Origin: Phycisphaerae bacterium
GTDB lineage: Bacteria; Planctomycetota; Phycisphaerae; SM23-33
DNA length: 35,918 nt
Direction: 5' to 3'
Assembly (NCBI GenBank): GCA_016929245.1
Contig: JAFGJE010000018.1
Span: forward strand, 1-35,918
The notes beneath the pieces are model-generated. The model searched no databases, was not told the origin of the DNA, and saw only the letters and a program-made list of their open reading frames with translations. Shown here one piece after another: positions 6,433 through 15,528 of this stretch. Numbering within the stretch: the first letter of the stretch is position 1; the number at the start of each line of letters is the position of its first letter. Both the position numbers and the translations under genes were made by a program.

Positions 6433-9400
6433 ATGCGTTATCGTCTTTTCCCTATATTGATTTTGGCCGCTCTGACGTTGCAGGCATTGGGGACTTCGCC
6501 GAAGGATGCGTTCTCGGATCATTCCGCTCCACGGTTTTCCGAAACCAGCCGAAGACTTGCTGATACTTCCAACGGAACCATCCCCGTGATATCCCTCGAC
6601 AAAGGCAGGATCGATTCCTCGGGACGCATGACGATCCAACCCGGGGGACGAGTGGTTCTGGCGGTTTCGCTCCCATTGAATGTCCGGGAGCCGGTGTTGG
6701 ATATCACCTCGTCAGGACCGCTGAAACTCCGGATGATTTCGTTGGGCTCCGCCGAAACGATACAACTCGGCGAAACGATTTTGTGGGACGATCCCAAATC
6801 GACGGATCCTAATACCATGCGGAACCGTCGGAAGTACCTGACGGAATTCGTGAATCGTTATTCCAATCAACGAAATTGGGATCTGCCTTATACAACGACG
6901 AACGGCCTGTATTTCATTACGATTCAACCGGTTTCGGAAATACCACTCATTATTAAGAATATCTCCATCGACGGCTGGCCTTTGATTCCGATAAAACCAT
7001 TCCAGCCTCAAGTCCGCGTCAACGGTTCCATTGCGGAGAAAGAGGGAATGGAGCAGGTCACCTGGCCGAGTCCGAAATCAGGTTCGAAATGGTGGGGCGA
7101 CGCGTATCTCCCCGCCGGACGTCCAATCGAAGCGAACGGCATTCCTTTTATTCTTTGCCCGACCGTTCTGGATAAAAACCGCCGATCCGTGGGAATCTCC
7201 GTAAAACATACCGCGGGCGCGTTTCATTTCGCTCATTGCGCCGGCCGGAATAATCAGCCGTGGGCCGGAACGTATCTCATTGAATATGACGACGGCGCCA
7301 CGGAATCGGTGTTCGCCGTGTTGCGATGGAATTGCGGCGTGTTTCAGGACAATTGGATGTCGCGAGGCCGGGGGGATTACACCTGGTGGGGACCGCCGAT
7401 GTTTTCGTGGGCGTCCACGTATCGCGTTCCGGACAAGTCCAGGCCGCTTTCCTGGCGAAGCGTTTACATCGCTACCGTGCGAAATCCACACCCCGAAAAA
7501 ACCGTCAAATACATCATCGCCTATGTTCCGGGGAATAACTCGGAACTGGCGTTGCTGGGTATCAGCCTGACTCCCGTGGAAACAACAACGATCGGATTGG
7601 TGGAACCTACCGAAGCGGCGATCTTTCCAGGTCACCCGCGGCATATCTCCGTCATACGATGGTCCGCCAAACCACCCCTTTCCGGAAAGGCAAAACGAAA
7701 ACTGGAAATGTCCAAGCCGGATAAGTCTGAACCTCTTGGCGAGATTGAAATCAACACTGTGGGACATTTCAGCTATGGAAGCGCCGTCATCACACCGAAA
7801 CCCGATTTGCTTTCCCCCGGCCCGATTCGGTTGACATGCGACGGCGTCTCCAGCAGCCTTCTCGGATGGATGCCCGCGCAAACCTCGGAAGATAAACCCA
7901 ATTACCTGACGATGATTTCCAGCGGCAATGAATCCCCCGCCGAACTGGAACGAATCAGGCGGCTGGGATTCGATTCCGTGAAAGTGCACATGAACTGGAA
8001 CAATGAAGTCAATCCCGAACCCGGGAAGTACGACTTCTCTTCCTGGCGATCTCGATTTGAAACCATTCGGAACGCCGGTTTGAAGATCGGTATTCGCACC
8101 CCCGCGGACGGCCCGGACTGGCTGGGGAAACAGATCAAGCCGTTGGAATTCGTTCTTCTGAACGGCGAAGTCGTTCCCTTGACGGAACATAACCAGTACG
8201 ATCCTGCCGATCCCGCCTATCGGAAAGCACTGACGGACTTTTATCGCGCCGTCGGCGAATTCGCGGCGAAGTATCCGGACGACGTCATTAGTATCAACGC
8301 GAATTACGGCGTGCGGTTTCCCATCGGCTCAAAGAACGCCCTGCGATGCGGCCCGTATTCATTGGAGTCGTTTCGGAACTACCTGTCGGAGCATTATCCA
8401 CTGAAGGACATCAACTCCGGAACGAATATGGCGTTTCGGAGTTTTGACGATATCACGCCGCAATCGATCCTGGCGGACAATTCGGGATTATTAATCACGG
8501 AATATACACGTCATTACTGCTCTCTCGGAGCTTCGTTGCAATGGGACGTCGCGCGCGCGATCCGCGATAACTCCAGGGCGCACCTGACGTTCAACCATCC
8601 GTATGAACCTTCCGAAAGGGCGCTTCTTGGAATGTGTTTTGAAGAGTATCTGAAAATCGGTCGGGCCATGCCCCCCGGCGCTCCGTTTCATGAAACGTCC
8701 GACCGGTATTGTCTGAGTTTCACGAAATGGCTGGCAGCCAGGCAGACGATGGGTTTGCCGTATGGCGATGAGGGAAATCAGAATCCCCCCACGTATGAAC
8801 ACAATGTCCTTTCGTATATGTGGATGCTCCGGATGCAGTGCTGGGATTCGCTGTATTGTCAATGGTGGGGCGGACAACCGGCGTCGCGGAATATCGCCTG
8901 GCTGAAACCGTATTTCCGGCTGATCTATAACGCGGAATATATGCCCGATCCGATCACGCTGGCGCTGAGCTTCGAGTCGGGTTATTACGAATCTCCCGAA
9001 GTCATGCGTCGCGGTGAGCACGGTACGACGCCGGGGCATTACGGCCTGGCGAACACGCTCCTGGCGGCTCATCTGAATCCCAAGTGCTACATGATGGACG
9101 CTTTCCCGGAGTACGACACGAAAGCAGCCGGGTTGCTGATCGACGATTCCTGCCGGTATCTGAGCGACGCCTTCGCGGATCGGCTGGAGAAGTTCATTCG
9201 GGACGGCGGAGTCTACCTTCTCACGACGCAAACGGATTCTCTTCGCGATCATGCTATTCTCAGGCGTTTCGGTGTATCGTTTGACGAAAATGGAATCATG
9301 CGAGGAAAAGGAGTTCGTTTGTTGTATCCAAAGCGGGAGATTCTTCCCGCGATATCCATGAAACGAATCGGAAAAGGGAAACTTGTATTGATGGATCGGG

Positions 9401-9747
9401 AATTCTGGCGGGACTTTGACCCCGAAGCGCAGGAGATATATTACCGGTTCCTGCGGCGTCTGTTCAGCAAACTTGGCACATTCAGGCCGTTGGTGGATTC
9501 CAGCCAAGCCGGCGTCTATGTCGTTCCTTACATAACCGGGAATAATAGCGTCCTCGTTCTGGTGGTAAATATCAATCCTGTCGAAAAAACGTCAAATATC
9601 CTGCTTCGGGAAGATGTGTTATCCGCCCAGACCGTCACCGATCTGGGAACGAACAGGACGTCGCCCATATGCGTTAATAATGGTTATTATGTTGTAACCA
9701 CCATAATTCAGCCGTTATCATGCACGGTTCTTCGTTTTGAGAAATAG
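6433..9747 (+). CDS. Large secreted GH42-like TIM-barrel protein
   Basis: An 1104-residue protein with a signal peptide (MRYRLFPILILAALTLQALG). Residues about 25-480 are beta-rich accessory domains. About 495-835 resemble the beta-galactosidase-type (clan GH-A) TIM barrel: IRRLGFDSVKVHMNWN opens the barrel, and a Trp/Tyr-rich segment closes it. About 895-960 (LLIDDSCRYLSDAFADRL then GGVYLLT) resemble the glutamine-amidotransferase-like trimerisation domain of GH42 enzymes. A final beta domain follows. At the strand where clan A normally has Asn-Glu (ISINANYG, residues 619-626) the acid/base Glu appears to be Asn624. A Glu in YGDEGNQ (Glu780) could be the nucleophile. The protein may be a weak or altered enzyme or a binding protein. 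It starts 39 bases after the pseudopilin gene and ends 15 bases before the next, so it is in the same operon. Confidence 0.75.
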   Translation: MRYRLFPILILAALTLQALGTSPKDAFSDHSAPRFSETSRRLADTSNGTIPVISLDKGRIDSSGRMTIQPGGRVVLAVSLPLNVREPVLDITSSGPLKLRMISLGSAETIQLGETILWDDPKSTDPNTMRNRRKYLTEFVNRYSNQRNWDLPYTTTNGLYFITIQPVSEIPLIIKNISIDGWPLIPIKPFQPQVRVNGSIAEKEGMEQVTWPSPKSGSKWWGDAYLPAGRPIEANGIPFILCPTVLDKNRRSVGISVKHTAGAFHFAHCAGRNNQPWAGTYLIEYDDGATESVFAVLRWNCGVFQDNWMSRGRGDYTWWGPPMFSWASTYRVPDKSRPLSWRSVYIATVRNPHPEKTVKYIIAYVPGNNSELALLGISLTPVETTTIGLVEPTEAAIFPGHPRHISVIRWSAKPPLSGKAKRKLEMSKPDKSEPLGEIEINTVGHFSYGSAVITPKPDLLSPGPIRLTCDGVSSSLLGWMPAQTSEDKPNYLTMISSGNESPAELERIRRLGFDSVKVHMNWNNEVNPEPGKYDFSSWRSRFETIRNAGLKIGIRTPADGPDWLGKQIKPLEFVLLNGEVVPLTEHNQYDPADPAYRKALTDFYRAVGEFAAKYPDDVISINANYGVRFPIGSKNALRCGPYSLESFRNYLSEHYPLKDINSGTNMAFRSFDDITPQSILADNSGLLITEYTRHYCSLGASLQWDVARAIRDNSRAHLTFNHPYEPSERALLGMCFEEYLKIGRAMPPGAPFHETSDRYCLSFTKWLAARQTMGLPYGDEGNQNPPTYEHNVLSYMWMLRMQCWDSLYCQWWGGQPASRNIAWLKPYFRLIYNAEYMPDPITLALSFESGYYESPEVMRRGEHGTTPGHYGLANTLLAAHLNPKCYMMDAFPEYDTKAAGLLIDDSCRYLSDAFADRLEKFIRDGGVYLLTTQTDSLRDHAILRRFGVSFDENGIMRGKGVRLLYPKREILPAISMKRIGKGKLVLMDREFWRDFDPEAQEIYYRFLRRLFSKLGTFRPLVDSSQAGVYVVPYITGNNSVLVLVVNINPVEKTSNILLREDVLSAQTVTDLGTNRTSPICVNNGYYVVTTIIQPLSCTVLRFEK

Positions 9748-9762
9748 AGCGACGGGATAACT

Positions 9763-10521
9763 ATGCATACAACCCAGGCTGAACTTGTCTTGGATTTACG
9801 AAATGCCGGCATCACCCCAGGCGACCGCCTGATGGTGCATAGTTCCCTGCGCAGCATCGGGCACGTGGAGGGTGGCCCGGCGGCTGTGGTGGAAGCGTTG
9901 CGGCAAAGCGTTTCGCCGGGCGGCGCGGTGTATTTTCCGGCATTGACGTTTGATGGATCCGTCACGGAATTTCTCCGGGAACATAAAAGCGTGGATTTAC
10001 GCGATTATCCTTCGCGTAATGGCGCGATTTGCAAATCGGCCGGCGAGCGTAGCGACGCGATACGATCCTTGCATCCCACGCATTCCGTGATTGGCTTGGG
10101 CGAAGGCGCGGCGAAATTCCTAACTGAACGGCAATCGGGACAAGGGCCTTGCGGAACCGATTCGCCGTTTTATCGACTCGCCGTTTCCGGCGGAAAGATT
10201 GCTTTGATCGGCGTGCACAATTCCGCCAGCACGACGCTTCACTGCGTCGAAGAGATCGCGGCTCCGTATATTTTCAATGGAGAATCGTTTGATGTAATCA
10301 CGACGGGCATGGACGGCCGATCGGATAAGATTACGGTAAAAGGATATACAACGAATACGCCGCGAAACTTCACCGGTATTGAACCGCGACTTCTTGACGA
10401 GGGGATTATGATAATCCATCGGCTGGGTCGGGCGGAATTGCGCATTATTGAAGGACGTGAGTTTCTCGAACGTGTTACGGCATGGGTTCGTGAAGATCCC
10501 CATCTTCTGGCGAAGGTTTGA
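9763..10521 (+). CDS. AAC(3)-family N-acetyltransferase-like protein
   Basis: A 252-residue protein, full length for the aminoglycoside 3-N-acetyltransferase (Antibiotic_NAT) family. Visible family segments in order are GDRLMVHSSLRSIGHVEGG (residues about 20-38), an AVYFPALTFDG strand, RNGAICK, HPTHSVIGLGEGA (about 107-119), GPCGTDSPFYRLA (about 127-139), GGKIALIGV and TTLHCVEE. The family transfers an acetyl group from acetyl-CoA to an amine. In this setting, between a GH-like and a ceramidase-like gene, an amino sugar or other cell metabolite is a more likely substrate than an antibiotic, but that is inference. No signal peptide is seen, so it should act in the cytoplasm. It starts 15 bases after the large secreted protein gene and is followed 13 bases later by the ceramidase-like gene. 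Confidence 0.85.
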   Translation: MHTTQAELVLDLRNAGITPGDRLMVHSSLRSIGHVEGGPAAVVEALRQSVSPGGAVYFPALTFDGSVTEFLREHKSVDLRDYPSRNGAICKSAGERSDAIRSLHPTHSVIGLGEGAAKFLTERQSGQGPCGTDSPFYRLAVSGGKIALIGVHNSASTTLHCVEEIAAPYIFNGESFDVITTGMDGRSDKITVKGYTTNTPRNFTGIEPRLLDEGIMIIHRLGRAELRIIEGREFLERVTAWVREDPHLLAKV

Positions 10522-10534
10522 TTGAGAGTATCGT

Positions 10535-11983
10535 ATGGCAATACGCGTCGGATTCGGCTGTGAGACATTGACCGGCGGCTGGGAAGCGACGAAGCCGTTC
10601 GACGACCCCATCGAAGTGGTCGGATTCGCCGCTGTCGATGACGCGACGGGAGCCGTGCTCACGGTGGTGCTTGTCTGTGACGTGCTTGTGATGCACAGAT
10701 CGCTTTGCGACGATCTCAGGACGGCGGTGTCGGCGGCGTTGGGATTGGATCCGTATCACGTGGGGATATTCTGCACGCAGAATCACGGTGTACTTGAAGA
10801 GATATACGATTGTTATTACCCGGAACGCTGGCGGGAGGTATTCGCATCCGTCGCGCGGAAGGCTTGCCAATTTGCCAGGCCGGCGGAAATGGCGGTGGTG
10901 CAGGTTACGCCCAATCCCGCGGGTGTTTGCAATCGAAGAAAATACATCGAGGGAATCGGCGCGTTTTCGTTCTATTACAATTTCGACGTTCGCGCGGATG
11001 GCCAGGCGGGATGTGCAAAACTGTTGCAAAGCGAAATTCTAGGATTGCTTCACGGTAACGAATGGCCGTCTCGATGCTCAATCACCGAGGATTGTAACCT
11101 GAGTGATCTTCGCATACCCCGAATTGATCCTGATCTTGTCATGGACGCCCCGGCGGACACGCTCATGCAGGGATTATTCTTTCGTGATTTGCAGGGGAAA
11201 CCGATTGGCTCGATCGCGCGTTGGGCGACGCATCCGGTTACCTCGAACGAGCCCGGCGCGGGATACCGCGCGGATTATCCTATCTTCGCGCGACGACGTT
11301 TGAAGGACGAATTCGGCGGAGGAGCGGTGTTTCTCACCGGCCCGTGCGGAAATCAGGCGCCGGTGATCGGAAAGAAATCCCACGAGTTGGCTCGGAGTAC
11401 CGGATGTCGTTTGGCGGATGAATTGCTGGTCGCCATGAAACAGGCGGAATGGAAACCGCTTGTTACCGCGAAAGCAACGGGACGCGATGTCGATTTGCCG
11501 GTTCGAGACGACCTGCCGGTAACCCGGGAAGATGCGCAAAAGGAACTCGTGAAGACCCAAGAGATCTTCCGGAAGAAAGCGCGACAGAAGGCTTCGTTGC
11601 GGGAACTCAAGGAACTCCAGGAAACCATCGAACGTTTGACGTACGCGGAAAATGGTTCGATCCGGAAATGGACCGGCCTTTCCCTGGAAAAACTATCACG
11701 CGGCAAGGTACGAGCGACACTTTTCGCCGCGAGAATCGGTCCGGCAATTCTCTGCGGCCTGCCCGGCGAACCGTATAATTCCTACAGCCTGCGATTGCGG
11801 GATACGTTCGCCCCTATTCCTTTACTCATAGCCGAAGAATGCAACGGATACCTTTCGTACATCCCCGCGTCGAACGATTACTCCGACGGCGGATACGGGC
11901 CAGCCGCGGCGATTGTCGCTCCCGAAACCGAAGCATTGCTGTTGCGCGAAATCGAAAGCATCGTCCATACACTTATTGCATGA
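10535..11983 (+). CDS. Neutral ceramidase-like amidohydrolase, no signal peptide
   Basis: A 482-residue protein resembling the neutral/alkaline non-lysosomal ceramidase N-terminal domain proteins of Planctomycetota. Matching segments are the opening RVGFGCETLTGGW, the early strand FCTQNHG (place of the His-rich metal motif), ARWATHPVTSNEPGAGYRAD (about 230-249), VFLTGPCGNQAPV, GLPGEPYNSYSLRLRD, and near the end CNGYLSYIPASNDYSDGGYG. True ceramidases hydrolyse the amide bond of N-acylsphingosine with a zinc ion; most bacterial ones are secreted. Here the protein begins directly with the domain and would be cytoplasmic. The substrate is unknown; an N-acyl sugar or lipid is possible. A charged, coiled-coil-like stretch lies around 330-375. 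It lies 13 bases after the AAC(3)-like gene and 10 bases before DUF4434, so it is in the same operon. Confidence 0.72.
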   Translation: MAIRVGFGCETLTGGWEATKPFDDPIEVVGFAAVDDATGAVLTVVLVCDVLVMHRSLCDDLRTAVSAALGLDPYHVGIFCTQNHGVLEEIYDCYYPERWREVFASVARKACQFARPAEMAVVQVTPNPAGVCNRRKYIEGIGAFSFYYNFDVRADGQAGCAKLLQSEILGLLHGNEWPSRCSITEDCNLSDLRIPRIDPDLVMDAPADTLMQGLFFRDLQGKPIGSIARWATHPVTSNEPGAGYRADYPIFARRRLKDEFGGGAVFLTGPCGNQAPVIGKKSHELARSTGCRLADELLVAMKQAEWKPLVTAKATGRDVDLPVRDDLPVTREDAQKELVKTQEIFRKKARQKASLRELKELQETIERLTYAENGSIRKWTGLSLEKLSRGKVRATLFAARIGPAILCGLPGEPYNSYSLRLRDTFAPIPLLIAEECNGYLSYIPASNDYSDGGYGPAAAIVAPETEALLLREIESIVHTLIA

Positions 11984-11993
11984 AAGCATCATT

Positions 11994-13019
11994 ATGGCGG
12001 AAGCATATATCACGGGAAGTTTTTATACCATTCAGATGACCAATATCTGGAACACGCAGTATTGGCACGATGAATGTCGAAACTGGCAGGAAGCCAATTG
12101 GCGCGCCTTCGTAACCGATCAGCACGAAATCGGGATCGACACGTTGATCAACAAGCAGATGTCGTTGTGGACAAGGCCGCTGTTTCCCGACCCGGAACAT
12201 AAAAGCGGCATGCCGCTCAAACTCGGCTGTGACGATCCCGCCGGCGTGGTTGCCGACGAAGCCGACAAACTCGGCATGAAAGTCTGGTACGGCCTGGGCA
12301 TGTACGGCCGGGACAGCGAAGTGGGCGATTATCAGGGATTATCCAAGCCCTGGCCAGAGATATGGTTCCAGTGGAACCAGGCGCTGTGCGAACGGATCAT
12401 GGAACGCTACAGCCACACGAAAAGTTTCGCCGGCCTGTACCTTCCGCTCGAATTAAGCGGCGACCCGGCGTATGGTGATACGCGGCTGAATGAAGATCAT
12501 GTTGAACTTTACAGGCGATGGATCCATGAATCCATTCGACCCATCGCGGGAAAGGTTCCATTACTGACGTCACCGGGAATTCTCCACCCAGGAAATTACG
12601 ACATTCTTGCCGGTCAGTTGGAAACGTTAGGGGTGGATATTGTCGCCTATCAGGATTACGGTGGGCGCGGCCTGAATACACCGGAAGACTACGCGCGTAT
12701 TGACCGAGCGGCAAAGGCGTTTGAACTGCTTGCACCGGTGCACGAAAAGGTCGGAGTGAAGCTCTGGGCCAACTGCGAAACCTTCTGCCGGGGTGAGCAG
12801 TCCGTCTGGAGGGAGGTATGTTTTCCCGGTGAAATCGATCGAATTATCCACCAGTTGAAGGTATGCAGCCCGCCGGTGGAAAAGGTAATCACATGGATTT
12901 ATCAGGGAGTCATGAATAAACGAACCGAGCTCGTGAACATCGGACCCGATACAGCGAACGAACTGTATTACCAATATGTTGAATATCTTGACAATACATA
13001 TCCCAATGTGCGCAAATAG
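11994..13019 (+). CDS. DUF4434-like TIM-barrel protein (putative glycosidase fold)
   Basis: A 341-residue protein starting MAEAYITGSFYTIQ. The pattern ITGSFY, then NWQEANWRAFVTDQHEIGIDTLINKQMS, then DEADKLGMKVWYGLGMYGRD fits the opening strands of DUF4434, a glycosidase-like TIM barrel. Later it has SFAGLYLPLELSGD (about 143-156), a VPLLTSPGIL strand, LGVDIVAYQDYGG (about 212-224), and an ending ITWIYQGVMN. Acidic residues at strand ends (Glu in PLELS, Asp in YQDYG) could be catalytic. No signal peptide is seen. I chose ATG 11994 because the open frame upstream overlaps the ceramidase-like gene and encodes an unlikely Cys-rich stretch. It is the last gene of the tight run beginning at 4901; the next gene starts 123 bases later. 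Confidence 0.7.
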   Translation: MAEAYITGSFYTIQMTNIWNTQYWHDECRNWQEANWRAFVTDQHEIGIDTLINKQMSLWTRPLFPDPEHKSGMPLKLGCDDPAGVVADEADKLGMKVWYGLGMYGRDSEVGDYQGLSKPWPEIWFQWNQALCERIMERYSHTKSFAGLYLPLELSGDPAYGDTRLNEDHVELYRRWIHESIRPIAGKVPLLTSPGILHPGNYDILAGQLETLGVDIVAYQDYGGRGLNTPEDYARIDRAAKAFELLAPVHEKVGVKLWANCETFCRGEQSVWREVCFPGEIDRIIHQLKVCSPPVEKVITWIYQGVMNKRTELVNIGPDTANELYYQYVEYLDNTYPNVRK

Positions 13020-13119
13020 TGCATGGAACAATATAAGCCTTATTCCTATAGTACCTAGATAGATAGAATGTCTCAACCAACCTATATTGTCGATCTCGAT
13101 ATAAAATATCATCCGTAAG

Positions 13120-13137
13120 CCGGCGGCAGCACGCCGG
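13120..13137. repeat. Short palindrome CCGGCG-GCAGCA-CGCCGG before the VCBS gene
   Basis: Six-base arms (13120-13125 and 13132-13137) end five bases before the GTG start codon of the next gene. In RNA the hairpin would occupy the place of the ribosome binding site, so it could limit translation, or the true start may be elsewhere. Confidence 0.5.
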
Positions 13138-13142
13138 TTCGC

Positions 13143-15398
13143 GTGGAACTGGATTTTGATCAGATATTATCGGATATAAAACACATAAGCCTGATCGATC
13201 CACACTCCCTGCGCGCAATCCGAATCCAGGGAAAACGAAGGCATCGATATTTCGTACAATTCTCTGAATCGCTGTATACGCGGAATCAGGGATGGGTCGC
13301 CTGGCGGGTTGAGCATCCTGAAAAAGGCGGGACGTGGTCGCTTGAGTTTGCTGTACGGAAGAAGGATGGGCGACTTGCCCCGGCGCCGTACCTGCCGATG
13401 GTCGGCGTGGGCGACGAGATCGCCTGGAACGGTCGGCGTTTTCGGACGATCGGACCGCCGGGGATGCACAGCTATCCCATCGCCGTGGATTTCGACGGCG
13501 ACGGTTTGGTGGACATCCTCTCCACCAGCCACTACTCCAACGCACAGCAAATGCCCTGGGCGGGCATCTTTTTCTGGCGGAATATCGGTACGAATGTCAG
13601 ACCAAGGTTCGCTCCGCCGTTGCGCCTGTCGGCGGACGGGGTGGAGCACATCGATTGCAGCAAGCATCGCAACTGGTCGCAAGGCCGGCATCGCCCTCGT
13701 TACGATTACATCAGCGACTATTACATTCGTTGCGACACATTCGATTGGTTCCGGACGGGACGGCCTGACCTGATCACCAACGCGTGCAACAGCGGGATTC
13801 GCGTGTATCGCAACACCGGACACTTAGACGAAACGGGTATGCCGCGTCTGGAGTTGGCGTTGAAGCTGAATTTTCCCTATAAGCTTCCCCCCTCGATGAA
13901 TCGCGGGATTCGCGTGGTGGACTGGGACGGCAGCGGCCGGCCTTCGATTCTGATCGGCGCGGCGTACCAAGAGCCGGACGGGACGGATTACGGGCAGATA
14001 TGGTTAATGCGGAACATCGGCGGGACGCCCACGCGCCCGAAATTCGACACCGTTCCCCTACGCGCCAACTCGACCACCGCGGCAAAATTCGATAGACGCG
14101 ACTGGCGAACCATCAATTTCTTCCCCGGCGGCAAAGCGGATACTATGGACTGGTTTGATATCGACGGCGACGGTCGATGTGAACTGCTCCTGCCTTTTTC
14201 CAACGCCCAGCCGGAAGCCGCGATCGAAGTCTGGCGCAACGTCTGCACGCCGGAAGAGCCGATCATGACACCCGCCGGCCTGCTCCCCTGGAGCCGACAG
14301 CATTCGGGATTTGGTTGTCGATTCGTAAAGAACGCCGCATTTGACGGCTGCCTGATCGGCACGGCGAACAGCGGCTACGGGATTCATTATTACAAGCGTT
14401 GCAAGAACGCCCCTCCTGCTTCGGAGAGTTTCCGCGACAAAGGCCCGTTGCTGGGTGAAGCCTGTAAAGTTCGCGTGGAAGGCTACGTCCGTCCGATCCC
14501 GTTCGAGATCGACGGCAGAATGAACCTGCTTTGCGGCGATGAGCCGGGATATATCACCCTGATACGCAACATCGGAAAGGGGAGAAAAGACGCCTTCGCC
14601 GATCCCGTGAAACTCACGGACCGCAAAGGAAACGCGCTTCGCTTTAACCGCCAAGCTATTCTGCACGACGACAATCTCGAACGGGACTGCGGCCAGCTCA
14701 AGCCTTTCCTGTGCGACTGGGACGGCGACGGAAAGCTCGACATCATTCTCGGCAATACCACGAATCGCATTTTCTGGCTGGAGCAATTCGATCCGGACAC
14801 ATGCAGCGTGAAAGAGGTTCACGAACTCCGCGTGCCCAACCTGAAGGATCCGTTCGGCTGGCGAAAAGGGCCCGCGGTGGTTGACTGGGACGGGGACGGC
14901 AAGCCGGAACTGCTTACCGTGAATTCCGGGCAGGAATTCTGCCTCTTCAAGCAAGGTGGGGGTAAAAAGGGACTGACAAACCTGCGGGTATGGAAAATCC
15001 TGAAATATACCGACGGGGAGGCGATCCGCACCAATGACATTCCGCCGCAAATCTACAACAATCCCATTTGTTCAATATGGATCACGGACTGGACGGGCAC
15101 GGGAAGTTTTGATTTGCTCGCCGGCACGAATTACCAGACCAGCCTGCTGGAGAACATCGGCACGAACGTTAAGCCGGCCTTCCAGCGTCCGCGTCCTCTC
15201 AAGACACCGGACGGAGTGATTGAAATCGGCCATCACGACACGCATGCCGCCGTCCGGGACTGGAACCACGACGGCAGGGATGATGTGATGATCGGCGGGG
15301 AGTCCGGGACGATTTATCTATTCCATTCCGACTGGTTACAAGGTATGAAACATCAGGTTCATGTCATCGGCCCGCGAAGGAGCGGCGACAAAAAGTAA
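13143..15398 (+). CDS. FG-GAP/VCBS repeat protein (beta-propeller-like)
   Basis: A 751-residue protein with at least seven Asp-rich calcium-loop motifs typical of FG-GAP/VCBS propellers: DFDGDGLVDIL (about 116), DWDGSGRPSIL (about 260), DIDGDGRCELL (about 339), DWDGDGKLDII (about 526), DWDGDGKPELL (about 581), DWTGTGSFDLL (about 649) and DWNHDGRDDVM (about 706). A degenerate one is DWFRTGRPDLI near 205. Such proteins normally bind ligands or partners outside the cell. No signal peptide is seen, and the frame is closed upstream by a TAA at 13116, so the GTG at 13143 is the earliest start available. Either export is signal-less, or the N-terminus was lost. It follows the DUF4434 gene by 123 bases, with no clear ribosome binding site and a palindrome at 13120-13137. 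Confidence 0.82.
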   Translation: MELDFDQILSDIKHISLIDPHSLRAIRIQGKRRHRYFVQFSESLYTRNQGWVAWRVEHPEKGGTWSLEFAVRKKDGRLAPAPYLPMVGVGDEIAWNGRRFRTIGPPGMHSYPIAVDFDGDGLVDILSTSHYSNAQQMPWAGIFFWRNIGTNVRPRFAPPLRLSADGVEHIDCSKHRNWSQGRHRPRYDYISDYYIRCDTFDWFRTGRPDLITNACNSGIRVYRNTGHLDETGMPRLELALKLNFPYKLPPSMNRGIRVVDWDGSGRPSILIGAAYQEPDGTDYGQIWLMRNIGGTPTRPKFDTVPLRANSTTAAKFDRRDWRTINFFPGGKADTMDWFDIDGDGRCELLLPFSNAQPEAAIEVWRNVCTPEEPIMTPAGLLPWSRQHSGFGCRFVKNAAFDGCLIGTANSGYGIHYYKRCKNAPPASESFRDKGPLLGEACKVRVEGYVRPIPFEIDGRMNLLCGDEPGYITLIRNIGKGRKDAFADPVKLTDRKGNALRFNRQAILHDDNLERDCGQLKPFLCDWDGDGKLDIILGNTTNRIFWLEQFDPDTCSVKEVHELRVPNLKDPFGWRKGPAVVDWDGDGKPELLTVNSGQEFCLFKQGGGKKGLTNLRVWKILKYTDGEAIRTNDIPPQIYNNPICSIWITDWTGTGSFDLLAGTNYQTSLLENIGTNVKPAFQRPRPLKTPDGVIEIGHHDTHAAVRDWNHDGRDDVMIGGESGTIYLFHSDWLQGMKHQVHVIGPRRSGDKK

Positions 15399-15421
15399 GT
15401 CGGAATCGATCCTCACCCCTT

Positions 15422-15450
15422 GCATTTTTCCGGCGGCGGTCGAAAATGCC
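15422..15450 (+). terminator. Possible hairpin after the VCBS gene
   Basis: GCATTTT at 15422-15428 and AAAATGC at 15443-15449 form a 7-bp stem around a GC-rich loop. No strong T-run follows, so this is a weak candidate terminator or stability element. Confidence 0.3.
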
Positions 15451-15464
15451 GGATTCATGCAAAA

Positions 15465-15493
15465 TTTGGATTTATGAATTTTGTTCCTATAAT
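15465..15493 (+). promoter_or_regulatory. Possible promoter of the GH78 gene
   Basis: A perfect TATAAT is at 15488-15493, 35 bases before the ATG. The -35 region (TTTGGA at 15465-15470, 17-base spacing) is poor. The similar TTCCTATAGTACC at 13043-13055 lies ahead of the VCBS gene. Confidence 0.4.
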
Positions 15494-15528
15494 CCTGATA
15501 CACTGTGTGAAGACGTTGAGACACGAAC

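Noticed and set aside
9763-10521. An antibiotic resistance gene, from the AAC(3) family likeness
   Set aside because: The operon context is glycan-related, the family has many non-resistance members, and no mobile element surrounds it.
11913-11993. An upstream start for the DUF4434 gene
   Set aside because: The extra 27 residues overlap the ceramidase-like gene and include a Cys-rich stretch unlike the family; ATG 11994 directly begins the ITGSFY strand.
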